Positions 11,102 to 22,400 of a DNA stretch of 64,000 nt are shown here, in pieces. Numbering within the stretch: position 1 is the stretch's first letter; each line of letters begins with the position of its first letter. The notes under the pieces were generated by a model. That model ran no database searches. It was not told the origin of the DNA and was given only the letters and a program-made list of their open reading frames with translations. Origin of the DNA: Prosapia bicincta (lineage: Eukaryota; Arthropoda; Insecta; Hemiptera; Cercopidae); NCBI GenBank assembly GCA_036971475.1, contig JBAIZL010000002.1, forward strand, positions 47,985,229-48,049,228, in the 5' to 3' direction. The position numbers and the translations under genes were made by a program.

Positions 11102-11525
11102 TACAAAATAAATGTAATGAACGTTTTGCTAACTATTGCTTAGAATAACTATATTTATTAGTAAACTAGAGTTAACGGTCAAATTTTAGTTTAAACTTAC
11201 CACTTTCAGTTTTTAACTGTTCCTCCACTGATAAGTGACATTCTTTGTTGAGGTCATATTCAAGTGTTAAAGTAGACATATGAGACTGGGGAATTTCGAT
11301 ATCGTCATCTAAAATAGATAAATTGTATACGAGTTATATAATAAGTCACAAAATTTATTTTTACGTTCTTATAACGGCTAAATAAAACTTACGGCAATGT
11401 TAGACAAACTATTTAATAATTTCCTTAGATTTATTTACATAAATACTATTATCTACACTTAACATTTATAAAAGCATTAAATCAATGTTTTATCAAGGTC
11501 TACTAACAAATTCCAAATTTTCTAA
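11102..11525. repeat. Duplicated block, copy 2 (matches 1-427)
   Basis: This copy has the same layout as 1-427: the minus-strand 108-bp exon, then AT-rich DNA, then the 37-bp minisatellite. The two copies differ at about 6% of positions, more than the 1.5% between the BEL LTRs, so the duplication is probably older than the BEL insertion. Confidence 0.9.
11201..11308 (-). CDS. Internal coding exon, cassette copy 2 (108 bp)
   Basis: This is the paralogue of the exon at 99-206: 36 codons, phase 1 to 1, AG acceptor and GTAAGT-type donor on the minus strand. Its peptide contains DDIEIPQSHMSTLTLEYD and then NKECHLSVEEQLKTES. Compared with copy 1 it has Asp for Glu, Met for Ile and Ser for Leu, plus one silent change. 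Both copies keep the frame and both splice sites, which favours a live gene over two dead copies. In minus-strand order this exon comes first, then the micro-exon at 9927-9965, then copy 1. Neither the start nor the end of the gene is visible here. Confidence 0.6.
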
Positions 11526-11595
11526 TAGCCTACGTACACTTAGCACGCACCAAATTCCCTAATAGCCTACGTATACTTAGCTAGCACCAAACTCA
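11523..11595. repeat. 37-bp minisatellite, about 2 copies
   Basis: Two units of the same CCTACGTACACTTAGCACGC type as at 421-640. This is the short allele-like counterpart in the second duplication copy. Confidence 0.85.
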
Positions 11596-11597
11596 AA

Positions 11598-12007
11598 GAA
11601 GACGAGAGAGAAGCGTACGTAGCTAAAACACAGCGAGATAAGCTACGACGGAGATAGAAAGTCCCTTATACTAGAGTTAATGAAAGAATGTAACAATATT
11701 TTAGAAGAGGCGTACGTAGTTAAGACTCAGCGAGAGAAGCCACGACGGAGAGCGATAGTCCCATATAATAGAGTTAGTGAGAGAATGTAACAATATTTGT
11801 AGAAGAAGAGAAAGCGTACATAGTTAAGACGCAGCGAGAGCATCCACGACGGAGTGCGATAGTCCCTTATACTAGAGTTAATGAGAGAATGTAACAATAT
11901 TTGTAGAAGAAGACGAGAAAGCGTACGTAGTTAAGACGCAGCGAGAGAAGCCATGGTGGAGCAATAGTCCCATATACTAGATAAGTGAGGAAATGTATCA
12001 ATTTAAA
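11598..12007. repeat. Tandem array of about 100-bp units, 4 copies
   Basis: Four units begin near 11598, 11704, 11802 and 11906. Each carries GCGTACGTAG, CAGCGAGAGAAGCCACGACGG and AGAATGTAACAATATT in that order. Units are 98-107 bp and diverged. Duplication copy 1 lacks this array at the matching place. Confidence 0.85.
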
Positions 12008-12633
12008 CCTTGCCGAGATCTTTCTTTCTCTTCTTTTTAATTTTGAACCAGCACAAACCTGTAACACACCAAAGGTATATGTTATTTGGTCACTAACCCT
12101 TTAAACATTATACGTTTACCATTATTGACTTATATTATATTTACACGTATAAAGTTTTATTGGCTTCCAATAACTTTACGTTTACAAATATTTAAACGTT
12201 TACGTTTACAATTTCTATTTAAAAATAGTATTTAGGAATTTTAATTATAGTTTGGAGTATAATGTATTTGCTGGATGAGAGGAATCAGTTTTATTTAAAA
12301 AGCCTCCATAAATTCGGCCATTGGTTTTATTTAATTTTGTATATTATAAAATCAATGCTCCGGTTTTAACACTTAATTAACTTGTTTTTTCAACATATCT
12401 TAATTATCGACATGTGATATTTCAAAAATACAACCAAGGAGATAGGTATGATCGAATAAATGTGACCGGAAGCAGTAACAAGGGCCGTATAAAAAAAAAC
12501 TTTTATGCATAGGTAAGGGCCTAGTATATAACTTAAAGATATACTTAAGGTGGATGAGCAACTCAAATATTATTGTGTTGGAAATGTATGATGTTTTTTT
12601 AATTTCTCGTTCACCTTACAGATAATCAAATTG
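12008..12633. other. AT-rich stretch, nothing recognised
   Basis: I see no open frame with support, no RNA gene and no long repeat here. Confidence 0.5.
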
Positions 12634-13160
12634 CAGTAAAACCTCTCTAACTCGTCACCTTCTGTAATTCGTCACAATACTGTTATAACAAACTTCTGCA
12701 TGTCTATACAATAACGTAGTATAGGCGCTGGCCATGAGATATGGTCGATACCACACATGCGTGAGAAAATCTCTCAACTGATTCTTTGTTCCCACACATC
12801 TCACAAGCATGATATTAGAAGTCTACTGTAATCGACTGACGGCAGCATAGTAGACAGCGTGGAGTTGCATTATAAGTTACACTGTAGTTTATACAAATTG
12901 TATTTTACAGTTCAGTTTTCGTTTCCTTTCTTCATTTTATAATTTTTTCCAACCATGGTTATATAAAGAATAAATGCCTAAAAGCGGTAATTATAAAACT
13001 TTGACGTTGGCTGTTAAGTATGACATTCTACAACCGTTACGAAAAGGCGAAAAAGAGGTTAAGCTATCATCGGAATTTGGAATTCCTAGAGGGAGTGTAA
13101 ATGACATCAAGAAAAAGACGTATAATAGTGTAGTAGAGTTTTCCAACCGTCTTAAATCAT
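12634..13160 (+). mobile_element. Tigger/pogo-like element remnant, 5' part
   Basis: The segment starts with CAGTAAAACCTCTCTAACTC at 12634, which resembles the CAGT...CCTC..TAA ends of pogo/Tigger elements. A CENP-B-type DNA-binding exon follows 340 bp later in the same orientation. I found no matching inverted end downstream, and the base pair before the end is TG rather than the TA expected of this group, so this is either a truncated copy or a chance likeness of the end. Confidence 0.45.
12974..13160 (+). CDS. CENP-B-type helix-turn-helix exon
   Basis: Starting at the ATG, about 62 codons are open up to a consensus donor GTAAGTAC at 13161. The peptide begins MPKSGNYKTLTLAVKYDI and contains KLSSEFGIPRGSVNDIKKK, the pattern of the CENP-B N-terminal helix-turn-helix shared by pogo/Tigger transposases and by domesticated jerky-like and pipsqueak-like proteins. 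The domain binds DNA. Without splicing the frame stops at 13228. No second DNA-binding domain or DDE nuclease domain is visible nearby, so the downstream exon is either absent or too diverged to see. The Tigger-like end upstream favours a transposon origin; a domesticated gene is the alternative. Confidence 0.55.
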
Positions 13161-13675
13161 GTAAGTACAATATTATTTATATTACACACCTATTTAAGCA
13201 TTTATCTTATATGTTTGCTGGGACATAAATATATAATTAGAACATACATCAATGCTCATTTTATCACACTTAGTTAACAATATGTCAAAGAAGTTAAAGC
13301 CTGGATGACTGATGATTGAATCCCATTCAAAGTGATACCTTTCAGAAAATATCTTGTAGCTTTCATGTTACTTGATTTTTTTAACTCTATAACAGTAGTA
13401 AAAAATTGAACCTGTCACCTAAAATAAGGTGTAATGTCCAAGTGGAAAATTTGAAGGTATTTGTTTATAACTGAACTAAAGAAAACACAAAATTTTCTAA
13501 AATGATTTTGGTTATTCAGTACTAACTACGGTGTGCACTATATTTGAAGGTTAAGTAAAGAATATACAAAATGGTATGAATACAAACCAATTTAATTTTT
13601 CATTCATATTGAATATTTTCCACAAATTAATATAGATAGGTAAATTTGAATTGAACTATGTCAGATGTATTGGTA

Positions 13676-13678
<3 letters not shown>

Positions 13679-13733
<55 letters not shown>
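13679..13733. repeat. (TA)n microsatellite
   Basis: An uninterrupted AT dinucleotide tract of about 55 bp. Confidence 0.98.
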
Positions 13734-13736
<3 letters not shown>

Positions 13737-13740
13737 TATT

Positions 13741-13820
13741 CCTACTGTAAACGTGGTTCTTATTATTGATATATAAAGTTTAGGCCTACTGTAAACATGG
13801 TTCTTATTATTGATATATAA
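13741..13820. repeat. Tandem duplication of about 45 bp
   Basis: CCTACTGTAAACGTGGTTCT and the following TATTATTGATATATAAAG occur twice in a row with one substitution, directly after the (TA)n tract. Confidence 0.85.
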
Positions 13821-15685
13821 AGAAATAGAAATATTTAGTTCAATCTTACGATACCTAATGTCGAAATATTTTACAGACTTTTAATATCGCTTTAGTGGCC
13901 TATATATTGCAGTTTTATTTGACATGTTCCATTTATTGAATTATTTCTGCTCAGTAAATTAGCAAATAAACAATATAAAATAAATACATACGATAAATTG
14001 AAAATTAAACAATCACGAAATAAAAATGACTACAACTTTTGCATAGTAGTTTTGTTTTTTAAGATAGCCGAATAATAGTACAGGCCTACACTTTCGTGAT
14101 AAAATAGCGTATCTATGAGGTACAAATGGTTGGAGGATGATAAAATAAAAATGTTCTACACAATTACCGTGAATAACTGTTTAACGAAAGACAGAAAACT
14201 TTAGTTTCAAAAGCTTGTGGCATATACTTTTTATTACATGTATTTCCAAGGTGTTTATAAAAATTTAATACAGGTAATTTCAACGACAATTGCAGGGGGT
14301 CATTTTAACTGGAGCTAATTAAGATATTGGAGTGACACCTCTGATATGCTTTACACAAACAAGCTAGGAAAGATAAGAGAAAGATTCCCAGTTTAATTTT
14401 TGTAAACATATTTATATATATATTTGTAATATTAAATTACAGTATTTTCGAATAAATTGGAAACACTTCATTTTGGTGTAACTTTTTGTCGACTGATGTA
14501 TTACCATAGAAACGATATTATTTATTTTCTTATTGTTAATAATTTTGTAATTTAATAAAAGTTAATTTATTTTTATTAATTTATTTTTGTGGGTTTGTGA
14601 CCCTAATCTTACTCTTCCACCTTTCTTACCTTTTTGCGCCATTTCTTGATAGTTCACTTGATCCCGTAGACATCCCGTATGTTCTCATTTACCCCATTTG
14701 TTGCTATTCAACAATAGCTCCCTCGATGTCTTTGACATCCAAACTTTTACACTTTGATATTTTACGTTTTTATATATTTTCCTCTCCTATATATTGTCCA
14801 TACAATGTCCTGCAATGGTAATGACCTAAGCTAGAAAATCGATTTAAAAAATCGAAACCTGTAATTTCACCAAAACCTATATAGCTCTTAGGAAAACAAA
14901 TTCATAAATTCGTTAAAAACAAATTAGCCAATTATTTCACTCAGCTAGCATAATACTCGGGGGGGGGGGGGTATTTTAAAGGTATTGTTCACTTGAAAAC
15001 CTTTTGTTTAAGTAATCTGAGGAAACATATGTTATTAATTAATGCAAAACTAATAACAGCTATTTGTAAACTAACACTTTTTTATTTATCGTATACAGTT
15101 TCCTATACAGAATTTTCTGAAATAGCTACATTCTTTCGATTTTGTGATAACATTTTATTTACAAACTATGCAAAAACTTCATCTGTTTAAAATGTATCCA
15201 ATTTATACAACCTTGAATAAACTTTTTTTACAAACATCGAATTTTTTAACCAACTTTTATTTATTCCATTTTAAAACTTCAATTAATGTAGATTTCAAAA
15301 TGACTGTTCAAAACAACTTTCATACATATACAATACACTTTAAAAATCACCGGTAAAGCCAAATAGTGATGTTGAAATTTGTTTTTGATAAAATCTATTA
15401 AAACCTATTAAAAAAAAATTATAAAAAAAGAATTACTGTCAGTTCACTTGCCTTCAGTGGTACCTCATCTTGGACCTCCTAGCTGGAAGATGCTATTACC
15501 TCGGAATTTCTTTTGGCGATGTCGGGTGAACTTTTCATAATTCTGACACAAACATTTACTTTATTACATTTAGCGGTCGTTATAAGTCACGGCAAGTTCT
15601 AGATCCTTCGAACTAGCCTTGCATTTACACTCTTTGTTTAACCGCCTCCCGGCGACACTCCGATAATTTTATTAAGAGTGGTCTA
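13821..15685. other. AT-rich stretch, nothing recognised except a G13 run
   Basis: There is no supported gene. A run of 13 G lies at 14959-14971. Short open frames here match no family I know and have the base composition of their surroundings. Confidence 0.5.
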
Positions 15686-15797
15686 GATGTGTTCTCATTA
15701 CATAGTTCTATAGGTTCCCCATGTGGGCTCCAACACACACACACACACATGTGTTCTCATTACATAGTTCTATAGGTTCCTCATGTGGGCTCCAACA

Positions 15798-15835
<38 letters not shown>

Positions 15836-15910
15836 ACAACACACACACACATACACATGTGTTCTCATTACATAGCTCTATAGGTTCCTCATGTGAGCTC
15901 CAACACTTTT
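15686..15910. repeat. Three interspersed units separated by (CA)n
   Basis: A unit of about 50 bp (GTGTTCTCATTACATAGTTC, then TATAGGTTCC.CATGTGGGCTCCAACAC) occurs three times, near 15690, 15751 and 15858. CA tracts of different lengths lie between them. The array seems to have grown together with the CA repeat. A related shorter piece (AGAGCTCTATAGGTTTTCTA) lies at 15993. Confidence 0.88.
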
Positions 15911-16025
15911 ATTTTGACGACAAATGACAGTGTCTAAATTTTCTCCCTTTACTTTGTAGGACGGTTCACTATAAAAATCATAGTTTTTTAATAGAGCTCT
16001 ATAGGTTTTCTATGTGTGTATATAT

Positions 16026-16027
<2 letters not shown>

Positions 16028-16108
<81 letters not shown>
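16028..16108. repeat. (CA)n microsatellite
   Basis: About 81 bp of pure CA repeat. Confidence 0.98.
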
Positions 16109-16111
<3 letters not shown>

Positions 16112-16348
16112 CTTGTGGAGAGTGTCTTGTGACGACCTCAGCCACATAGGCGGCGCCAATATCTTTACACTAATTAGTTGTTTTAACCCTGCGTCGGTCG
16201 CTGTGTTTGCACCGCACATCTGGGAAATCTTCTCCCAGTGGTACAAAAGTCAGCGCATTCTACAGATCGCCCCATGAATTCGTTAGTTGACATCTCCAAA
16301 GTGTAGGTGCCGAGCTACTACGGCGAGGTTTATCGCTAAGACACATAA

Positions 16349-16361
16349 TCAGTCAGTCAGT
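16349..16361 (+). promoter_or_regulatory. Possible initiator cluster (three overlapping TCAGT)
   Basis: TCAGTCAGTCAGT contains three copies of the arthropod initiator core TCAGT, 66-79 bp before the donor at 16428. The surrounding 16110-16427 stretch is clearly less AT-rich than its flanks, as expected near a promoter. I see no good TATA box or downstream promoter element, so this is tentative. Confidence 0.3.
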
Positions 16362-16425
16362 TTAAGCACGTCCGAAAACAACTCCTCGCGGTGTTTACAC
16401 AGCTGCGCGACAACAGACAGTCACA

Positions 16426-19400
16426 ATGTAAGTTCACCATAAAACTCATTATTTTTGGTAATTATGTCATTATATATAAAAAACAAGTCTTGTTTTTTGT
16501 TTCTTACGTATTCTAACGTTTTTTTCATGGATTACTATTTTTTTCACTAGAAAACACTAGAAAGTAATAATGAATTGCCCATGGTCCTGCAACGTCTAGG
16601 GCACACATGCCTACAGTATTTTTCAAATATGAAAGGATTAATTATGGCGACTAAATAGTGGTATAATAGCTATCAAATCGTAAGACTTGAAAATGGCACG
16701 TTTAGATTTGGTAAATTGTTTTAAATAAGCTGCTAAACTCTTACTTATTGTTTAAATAGAATTATACAAATGGCTTCCAGAGAACAAATTAAATCATGTT
16801 ATTATATAACCGAATGCTAGTGTAGAAATATTTCACACTAAACGGAAAAGAGAAAAATATTGTTTATATCTTTGCTTCCTTCTCGGATAAAATTGGACCT
16901 TGTTATATTGTAAGTTTTAAGCAAATAAATGAAATATCGAGGATAATTTAAATTGAGATAATAGTTTTTCTTCAAAGATTTTCCTAAATTTAAATTATAT
17001 ATAATATTTTAGTAATAATCGGTGAAGACATGTAAATAATAAAACAATACAAGTTTATATTACTGGATCTGTTTCTAGGTTCGAAAAATCCGCTTGGAGT
17101 ATCATTGTTTCCATGTTTAGAATTAGATCAAAAAAGTAAATTTTCGATTCAATAAATTTATAATGGTTTCGGAACACATAAAAGTAAGATTCTGGGGAGT
17201 TTATGTTACCACGGGATTTACATCACGTTTTCAATTACTGTGAGTTTACTAATACTACGGTATGTCCAGAGTCATCCCCAGCTTATGAAAGAAGGTAACG
17301 AAGTTAGGTTTATCACAACTATTTCCACAATTACTCGAAAATAACCACACACGTTTTAAACGTGCAACTTGAAGACCTGTGTTACACTGGTTATAATGAT
17401 GTTTTAGTTGCTTAATCGAATAGTGACACTATTCAAGAAAGGAGGCTCTAAACTTTTACATACGATCCAACTTGCCATCGGCAATTTCATACATTTTTAT
17501 TCGTCGTGTTGAATTTGTATACGTTTTGTAAATCTTATTTCATTTAGTTCTAGGTAATTGGTGTTGTAACTAATTATTTATTTTACACCTATCAAAACCA
17601 GCACATAGCTATAAAGTTATTTTTGATTAAATTGTGTAGGCGAGGCTATTCAGTCACACTTGCCTAACTTGTTTTGGAGTATCCGTTGTTATTGTGCTGT
17701 GTTTGTAGGAACGAGTTTGTGTTTTATTTTACATACACACACATTCAATTCATATATTTCGGGAGGCATAATTAAAATTTGCAATATTCTGTAAAACCTT
17801 GGTTTTTTTAATCATTGAATTTGTATAGATAGATAAAACTGGATATAATTTTTGTTTTCATTTGTCAGAAATAAGCAGCCTACAATTTTGGCAATCATTC
17901 AAGATATATATGTATATAAAAACCGCCAATTGATATATATACAATTATATGGTACCGTGGAATAGGTTTTTAGATTTTTTCTACAAAATAATCTATATTA
18001 TGTTCCACGTGGAGGCAGGTATTTTGCATTGCTTTAACAGATAAAAATAGTTATTATTTTCATTTTTATAAAAAATAATTTTGACGGAATTTTATAGCAC
18101 CTTGTTTTTATAAATCAAGAAAAAATATTTTCAATGGTTTACTATTGTTACTATTTTTAAAAAATAATTATTTTTTTAAAGAGTTAAAATCTAAAACTTT
18201 GTAATATATATAGAACAAAATTCCAGTCATTATTAAACTTACAGAGTGAATTTATTTTTTAAAATGCATCAATTTTTTTGAGAATATTGCAGAACTTAAT
18301 AGTGCCTGAAAGCAAAAGCATTTAATGTCATAGTCTAACGTTCCGATTGATCACACAAATGTAACACACTTTGGCTTCATCTGTAAGAGTTGCAGATCAG
18401 ACTAATCTAGCCGTCATTTTATCATACTACTAGGCCTTATCTCAACTTCTTACGATCATAGACGTAAACATCGGTGGGACCGGCACGTACGTAATGATGA
18501 CTCAGGTCATTAATAGTCAGGCAGAAAGCCTCCAACATACCATGGACAAGTAAGTGTGCACACTGTAACTGCGTCCTCAGAAGAAATTTATAAAACGTGA
18601 ATTTAAATTTCAAGTTACAAAAAAGGACAAGTTGTGCGTTTACTAATAACAAAATTTAACAGCTATTTACAAAATTTCAAGTTGATTACTTCACTAGATC
18701 TAAGAGCTCCCACAAGATGCGTGTAGAGTTTGCGTCCGGCCAAGTGTCCACAAACACGTATAGGTGTGTGTTGTGTGTGTGTATTTTTGGGGGAGTTGTG
18801 TTTAAAGGTTTTTTACATTGTAATGTTTTTCTTTTGTACTACCGCAAAACTGACGATAAACGAGCATTCATTAATCACCACCGAGGGCACCACACTACAG
18901 TGTCCGTTTATTATCAGCTGTTCTTAACCTATCGCTTATTCCTCTAGATCCCTAACGGCAGCGGAGAAAAAGACTTCATCAGCCTACGAACGCGAATTCC
19001 TTGCCATATTACACAGAACCGAAAAGTTTGGCTGTATTTAGAACATAGAGAATTTAATTTATAAACCGACAATCAAGCTCTTTCTTGGCTCCTCGCTCGT
19101 TCCCGTCAGCTAGGGAAACTAGGGCGTTGGATTGCCAGATTCACTTCACTAAAGTTTACCGTCAACCATATGATATGTTGAACGCAAAATATAATCGCCG
19201 ATACACTGTCCCGATGTTCACTCATGAGGACATAGACGCACCTTCAGATAAAGTAATCACCTGACGGTTATTTCTCAGATATCAGACACCAACAGGAAAG
19301 TGACTCGGTAATGAAAATGACAATTTATCATTTAGAAAATGAGATAGAGTCAAATAAACTCTATCTCAGCAAAAATGTGCCTGAAAACCCACCTCGGTAA

Positions 19401-22400
19401 TTCTTCATGCGTATATTTACCTCAATCCTTAACATACATGTTTTTTCGTACTATGACGCCAGATTCGGTGGACACTTAGGCCTTTGAAAACCAAATTTAG
19501 AATTTATGAACTCTCCTACTGGCCATCTCTAGCCAAGGATGTCACCCAAAGAATGAAGGCTTGTCAGATCTGCGCTATTATTAAACCTAGACAGAAGTGT
19601 AAGTTCGGCCTTCATTCTGCATAACCACGCCCAAAGGCCTATGGAAAAAATCCACATTCACTTCTTCGGAAAACTCTCTCGCACCGGCAAGGAAAATACC
19701 ATGATATTGGTAGTCCTCAACCAGTTCAGAAAATCCACCTGGTTATGTCCTCTCCGAGACGCTATTACCGCCAATACCACCCAAGCAATTTCATCTAATA
19801 TCTTTCAGCATTTTGGATTTCCGAAAATCATCGTTTCCCACAACGGCACCTGTTTCAATTCACACTCGTTTCGCAATTTCTGCTTTTCCCATGGTGTCAT
19901 CCTGTAGCTCTATCACCCTTAGCCCTTAAACACGGAACGTTTCAGCAGAAATCTAAAATCTGCCGTATAGTCTTCACTCCCGCGAACAAACCATATGGGA
20001 CACGTTAGTTTTCAATACAGTTATTCACGAAACCGCCAAAACTTCACCAAATAAGCTAATGTTCAATTTTATTCTAAAATCCTCTCTTTCCTTAACTTGG
20101 CGTATGGACGAACTTCTTCCTCCGAATTCTACGTACCCCACAACCCTCTGGTACCAAATCAAACATTCTCAAATTCCAGCAAAAGGCAAAACAGGCTTAT
20201 GGTCAGTTTGTCAGGCCCTATTCGTATTCTTGATTTCCTTGCACCTATAACCGTTTTATTGGGTGATCTAAGTTGTAAGCAAATTATTAAAAAATCTCAT
20301 GTCGAACATCTAAAACCTCAATTTACCCCCAGAGATCAATAATGATTTGTTTGCTGAAACGTAGTTTAATCCCAAACATTTGGTGGACGCGCTATTGTTC
20401 AGCGGACAAAATCAATTAGATTGGCCTACCCTATTATTATATTGTTTGTTCGTTACTATACGTACTCCCATATGTATATATCCTGTTATTGCTATTATGT
20501 TATGTATTTGTTTCGATAGCCATCATAATTATAATATAACACATGGTATGTTATTTTTTAAAAAGGGAGCTACAAGACTCTCACTCCACACGGGTATTAA
20601 GGCATAGCAAGCCATACCCGACGTGATGTGTAACTCCCTTAATACATGTCATATATATACCCATGAACTATATGAATTCATGCTTAGTGCTATCTAAGCA
20701 ATAGATAGAAAATATTTATTTCTATTGTATGTTTTTTAATGTTATATTTATTTGTTGGTTTAGAATATATATATATATATATATACATTTTTATTACCAT
20801 ATATATGTTCAGGTTTATGGTCGTCACGCGCAGGATGAGTTAATCGGTGGATACTCTGTGTTCTAAGCTCCGGCACCGTTCACCTCTTGCTAAAGTGGCC
20901 GTCGCTGCACCTTGAGAATCTCAGTTTGTACATTAGATACTACAGACACACACAAGTGGTTTATCATTTCACCTACCCCCTGTTTCCGTTTCGTGGAGGA
21001 GGTCTGTAACTTTTTTATTGTATTACCGCCGATAAACAAGTTTTCATTAGTCACTACCGAGGGCAGCATACTCAAGTATACGTTTACGTACTTGAATTTT
21101 TCGCTCTTTTTAAATATAAATAGCAAGTAAAATAGAGAGTCGAATAAGAGAAGCGAAAATGCGAGCGTCGTAAGACACTAAGCAGAAAAGGGCCAGTGTT
21201 AGCAGGAGACTAAGGGACAAATCTCCGATCGATCGGATTTACCCCCAAGGAATCCAGCTATGGAGTTAACCCTTATATCTTCATACAACGACACAAAAAG
21301 TAAAGCTTTCAATATTTTAAATTTAGAGATATAACCTCTATTGTAAGTATGCGCATCGACCACTGCTGGAGGAGAAATATTTGTTAAAGTTTTTTGTGGT
21401 GGGCGAGACTTTCTAAATTTTATTTTGGGGCAAAACTTCCTACGGCGGTGCAACAACATATATTGATAAAATACTGAGTTAAAACAAAGGGGAAATGTAT
21501 TTCTAAAAGAAAAAAGGTAACATTTAAACAGTGCTTTCAATTCCGGTGTAGTTTAATAAAGAATCTGTACAAAAAATTGCAGGTATCCCCTTAATTGACT
21601 AGAAAGGTTTAATGTAACCTGTTAAAAACGTCTTACATTATCAATTGTTTTTACCCTCTTAATAATCAAATCCCACATAGAGTAAATACTATAATTAGTT
21701 AGTATTTGTAGTATCTTAATTTTAATTGAAGAGTTCAAATATAATTTTATTGTTAAAAAAATATTTATTTTTCCCCGTGTCATTTGTATTCTTTAAGTAA
21801 CAATATATGATGAAAATCGAATTACAAACACACTATAAAGTCTATCTTGTGCTATTAGGTGTTCACATTCTCACTTATAATATCCCAAGGTTACTAATTA
21901 TCCTACTCAAGGAAATATATTTATGTTTTAAAGCCGCTTAAAAATATTACACTATTTAACATACATCTTGGATTAAGCTTTATTTATAATAAATAATTGA
22001 GTAGATGTATTTACATTGATCAAAAGTACTAATTATAAAAATACAAAACACCAAATACCCCCTTACAAATACCGTTTACGATTGTACGCATCATTAGGGT
22101 ATAAATGAGCCAATACCGATGGGTTTGAGAGGGGTAATTTAGATGCAATGCAATAAAACAAAAATGATTTACTATCTATTATGTATATTATTTGTCTTCC
22201 TAAAACAATTGTAAAAATGCTTTTGCTTTAAAAATATATTTTCATCGTTTAAAGTATAATATCATTTGATTAACTTTTTAAATGCACCATTTAGCATTAA
22301 ATTTATTCATAATATTTATTTAGAATATAAATTAGTGTAAAGTAAAATTGCCTGTATTTTCAAAGCATATAAAATGAATATTTTTATTTACAACATATAC

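Larger units (their letters stand above)
18700..21130 (+). mobile_element. Decayed Ty3-type LTR retrotransposon
   Basis: RNase H and integrase remnants of Ty3 type lie at 18943-20340. They are flanked by two related non-coding segments, 18831-18910 and 21011-21086. Both contain the order TACCGC, GATAAAC.AG, CATTA.TCAC.ACCGAGGGCA, and they share about 70% of bases. These may be the cores of two old LTRs. If so, everything upstream of RNase H (gag, protease, reverse transcriptase) has been deleted, because the left segment directly abuts RNase H. The LTR limits and the target duplication could not be fixed. Confidence 0.65.

Noticed and set aside
21199..21540. Minus-strand open frame of 113 codons
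   Set aside because: No recognisable motif, no family match that I know, and composition like its surroundings.
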